Assembly (NCBI GenBank): GCA_014730055.1
Contig: WJIV01000200.1
Span: 1-13,228, forward strand
Direction: 5' to 3'
DNA from: Candidatus Bathyarchaeota archaeon
Lineage (GTDB): Archaea > Thermoproteota > Bathyarchaeia > TCS64
Length of the DNA stretch: 13,228 bases
Each line of letters begins with the position of its first letter. Within the stretch, counting starts at the first letter, position 1. Shown one piece after another: positions 12,854 to 13,228 of this stretch. Position numbers and translations under genes: made by a program. Under the pieces are notes generated by a model, which saw only the letters and a list, made by a program, of their open reading frames with translations, was not told the DNA's origin and ran no database searches.

Positions 12854-13228
12854 TCAAGCCACCAGTAGAAGTATTAAGCCGGAAAAAAGCGGTATGACTA
12901 GGTTATCGTTCAATGGCGTAGGTAGGGCCTCTGCTATTGCCCCGGATATTGAGCATATTATTGACTCCACGGGATTAAGGAAAGGCAGACATCCTAGAAA
13001 TGAGACTATTATAAAAGCTATTAATCCCTCAATGGTTTTATCGTTTGCGAGGGGTAGCTGGTGTTTACCCAGTGTTTTTCCAATGATAGATGCGGCGGGA
13101 TCTCCTAAGGCCAGTACGGCGATGGATGCGGATGCTATGTGTTCTGGAAAGATGAGGAGTGAGATTGCTATACCCAGTGCGAAGTATATTGGTGCATCAA
13201 CGTACTCTGTGGCTTCTATCTCCAGGGT
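12854..13228 (-). CDS. Polyprenol/dolichol kinase-like membrane protein (SEC59/DGK1 family), C-terminal part
   Basis: The last 124 codons of a multi-pass membrane protein whose start lies beyond the window. It has at least four hydrophobic helices. The conserved loop VLALGDPAASIIGKTLGKH is followed by LANDKTIEGLIAF and, near the end, ALPTPLNDNLVIPLFSG. The pattern GD-x2-A-x3-G-x3-G, then K-T-x-E-G, then DN-x2-IP is the signature of CTP-dependent lipid kinases (dolichol kinase Sec59, diacylglycerol kinase Dgk1, phytol kinase). In archaea such proteins are thought to phosphorylate polyprenols, making or recycling the lipid carrier for N-glycans, though an archaeal lipid (archaeol or geranylgeraniol) substrate is also possible. 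The stop is TGA at 12854-12856. It converges with the M19 gene, with 15 bp between. Confidence 0.85.
   Translation of the reverse strand, partial: TLEIEATEYVDAPIYFALGIAISLLIFPEHIASASIAVLALGDPAASIIGKTLGKHQLPLANDKTIEGLIAFIIVSFLGCLPFLNPVESIICSISGAIAEALPTPLNDNLVIPLFSGLILLLVA

Overview
The window is almost certainly archaeal. It carries the C/D-box RNP pair Nop5 and fibrillarin, a single-subunit RNase HII of archaeal type, a SEC59/DGK1-like polyprenol kinase, TATA boxes about 25-30 nt before many starts, several TTG/GTG starts and few Shine-Dalgarno sites. Gene density is normal and I see no mobile elements, tRNA, rRNA or CRISPR. The lineage cannot be fixed from sequence alone. An uncultivated TACK- or Asgard-like archaeon would fit, but that is a guess.

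Layout. 1-1079: the 5' part of pyrD and a membrane-anchored alpha/beta hydrolase, both on the minus strand. 1203-3494 (+): nop5, a small four-cysteine protein and flpA (fibrillarin), an RNA 2'-O-methylation block. 3469-5268 (-): rnhB, overlapping flpA tail-to-tail, and a GT4 glycosyltransferase. 5307-6377 (+): a second GT4 gene, divergent from the first across a 38-bp AT-rich promoter. 6374-7876 (-): an M81/MlrC-type metallopeptidase whose stop codon overlaps the stop of the second GT4. 8001-9701 (-): a secreted helical acidic protein whose reading frame continues for 104 more codons beyond a TAA. 9769-11043 (-): a membrane-tethered winged-helix regulator with an outside sensor region. 11115-11441 (-): a small unknown protein. 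11585-12838 (+): an M19 dipeptidase. 12854-13228 (-): the C-terminal part of a polyprenol/dolichol kinase-like protein.

The most interesting part is 8001-11584. The regulator and the secreted protein both have a beta-rich outer domain followed by the same kind of paired-helix repeat, and their N-glycosylation sequons lie only in exported parts. The promoters of the secreted protein and of the 108-aa protein (shared with the divergent dipeptidase) carry a matching 34-bp element, two GTGRAAY half-sites exactly one helical turn apart plus TCGTTC, just upstream of the TATA position. My inference is an outside-in signalling module: an envelope sensor fused to a DNA-binding domain that controls a cell-surface protein and perhaps a dipeptidase. 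The glycosyltransferases and polyprenol kinase fit a cell that N-glycosylates these proteins, but that link is only by neighbourhood.
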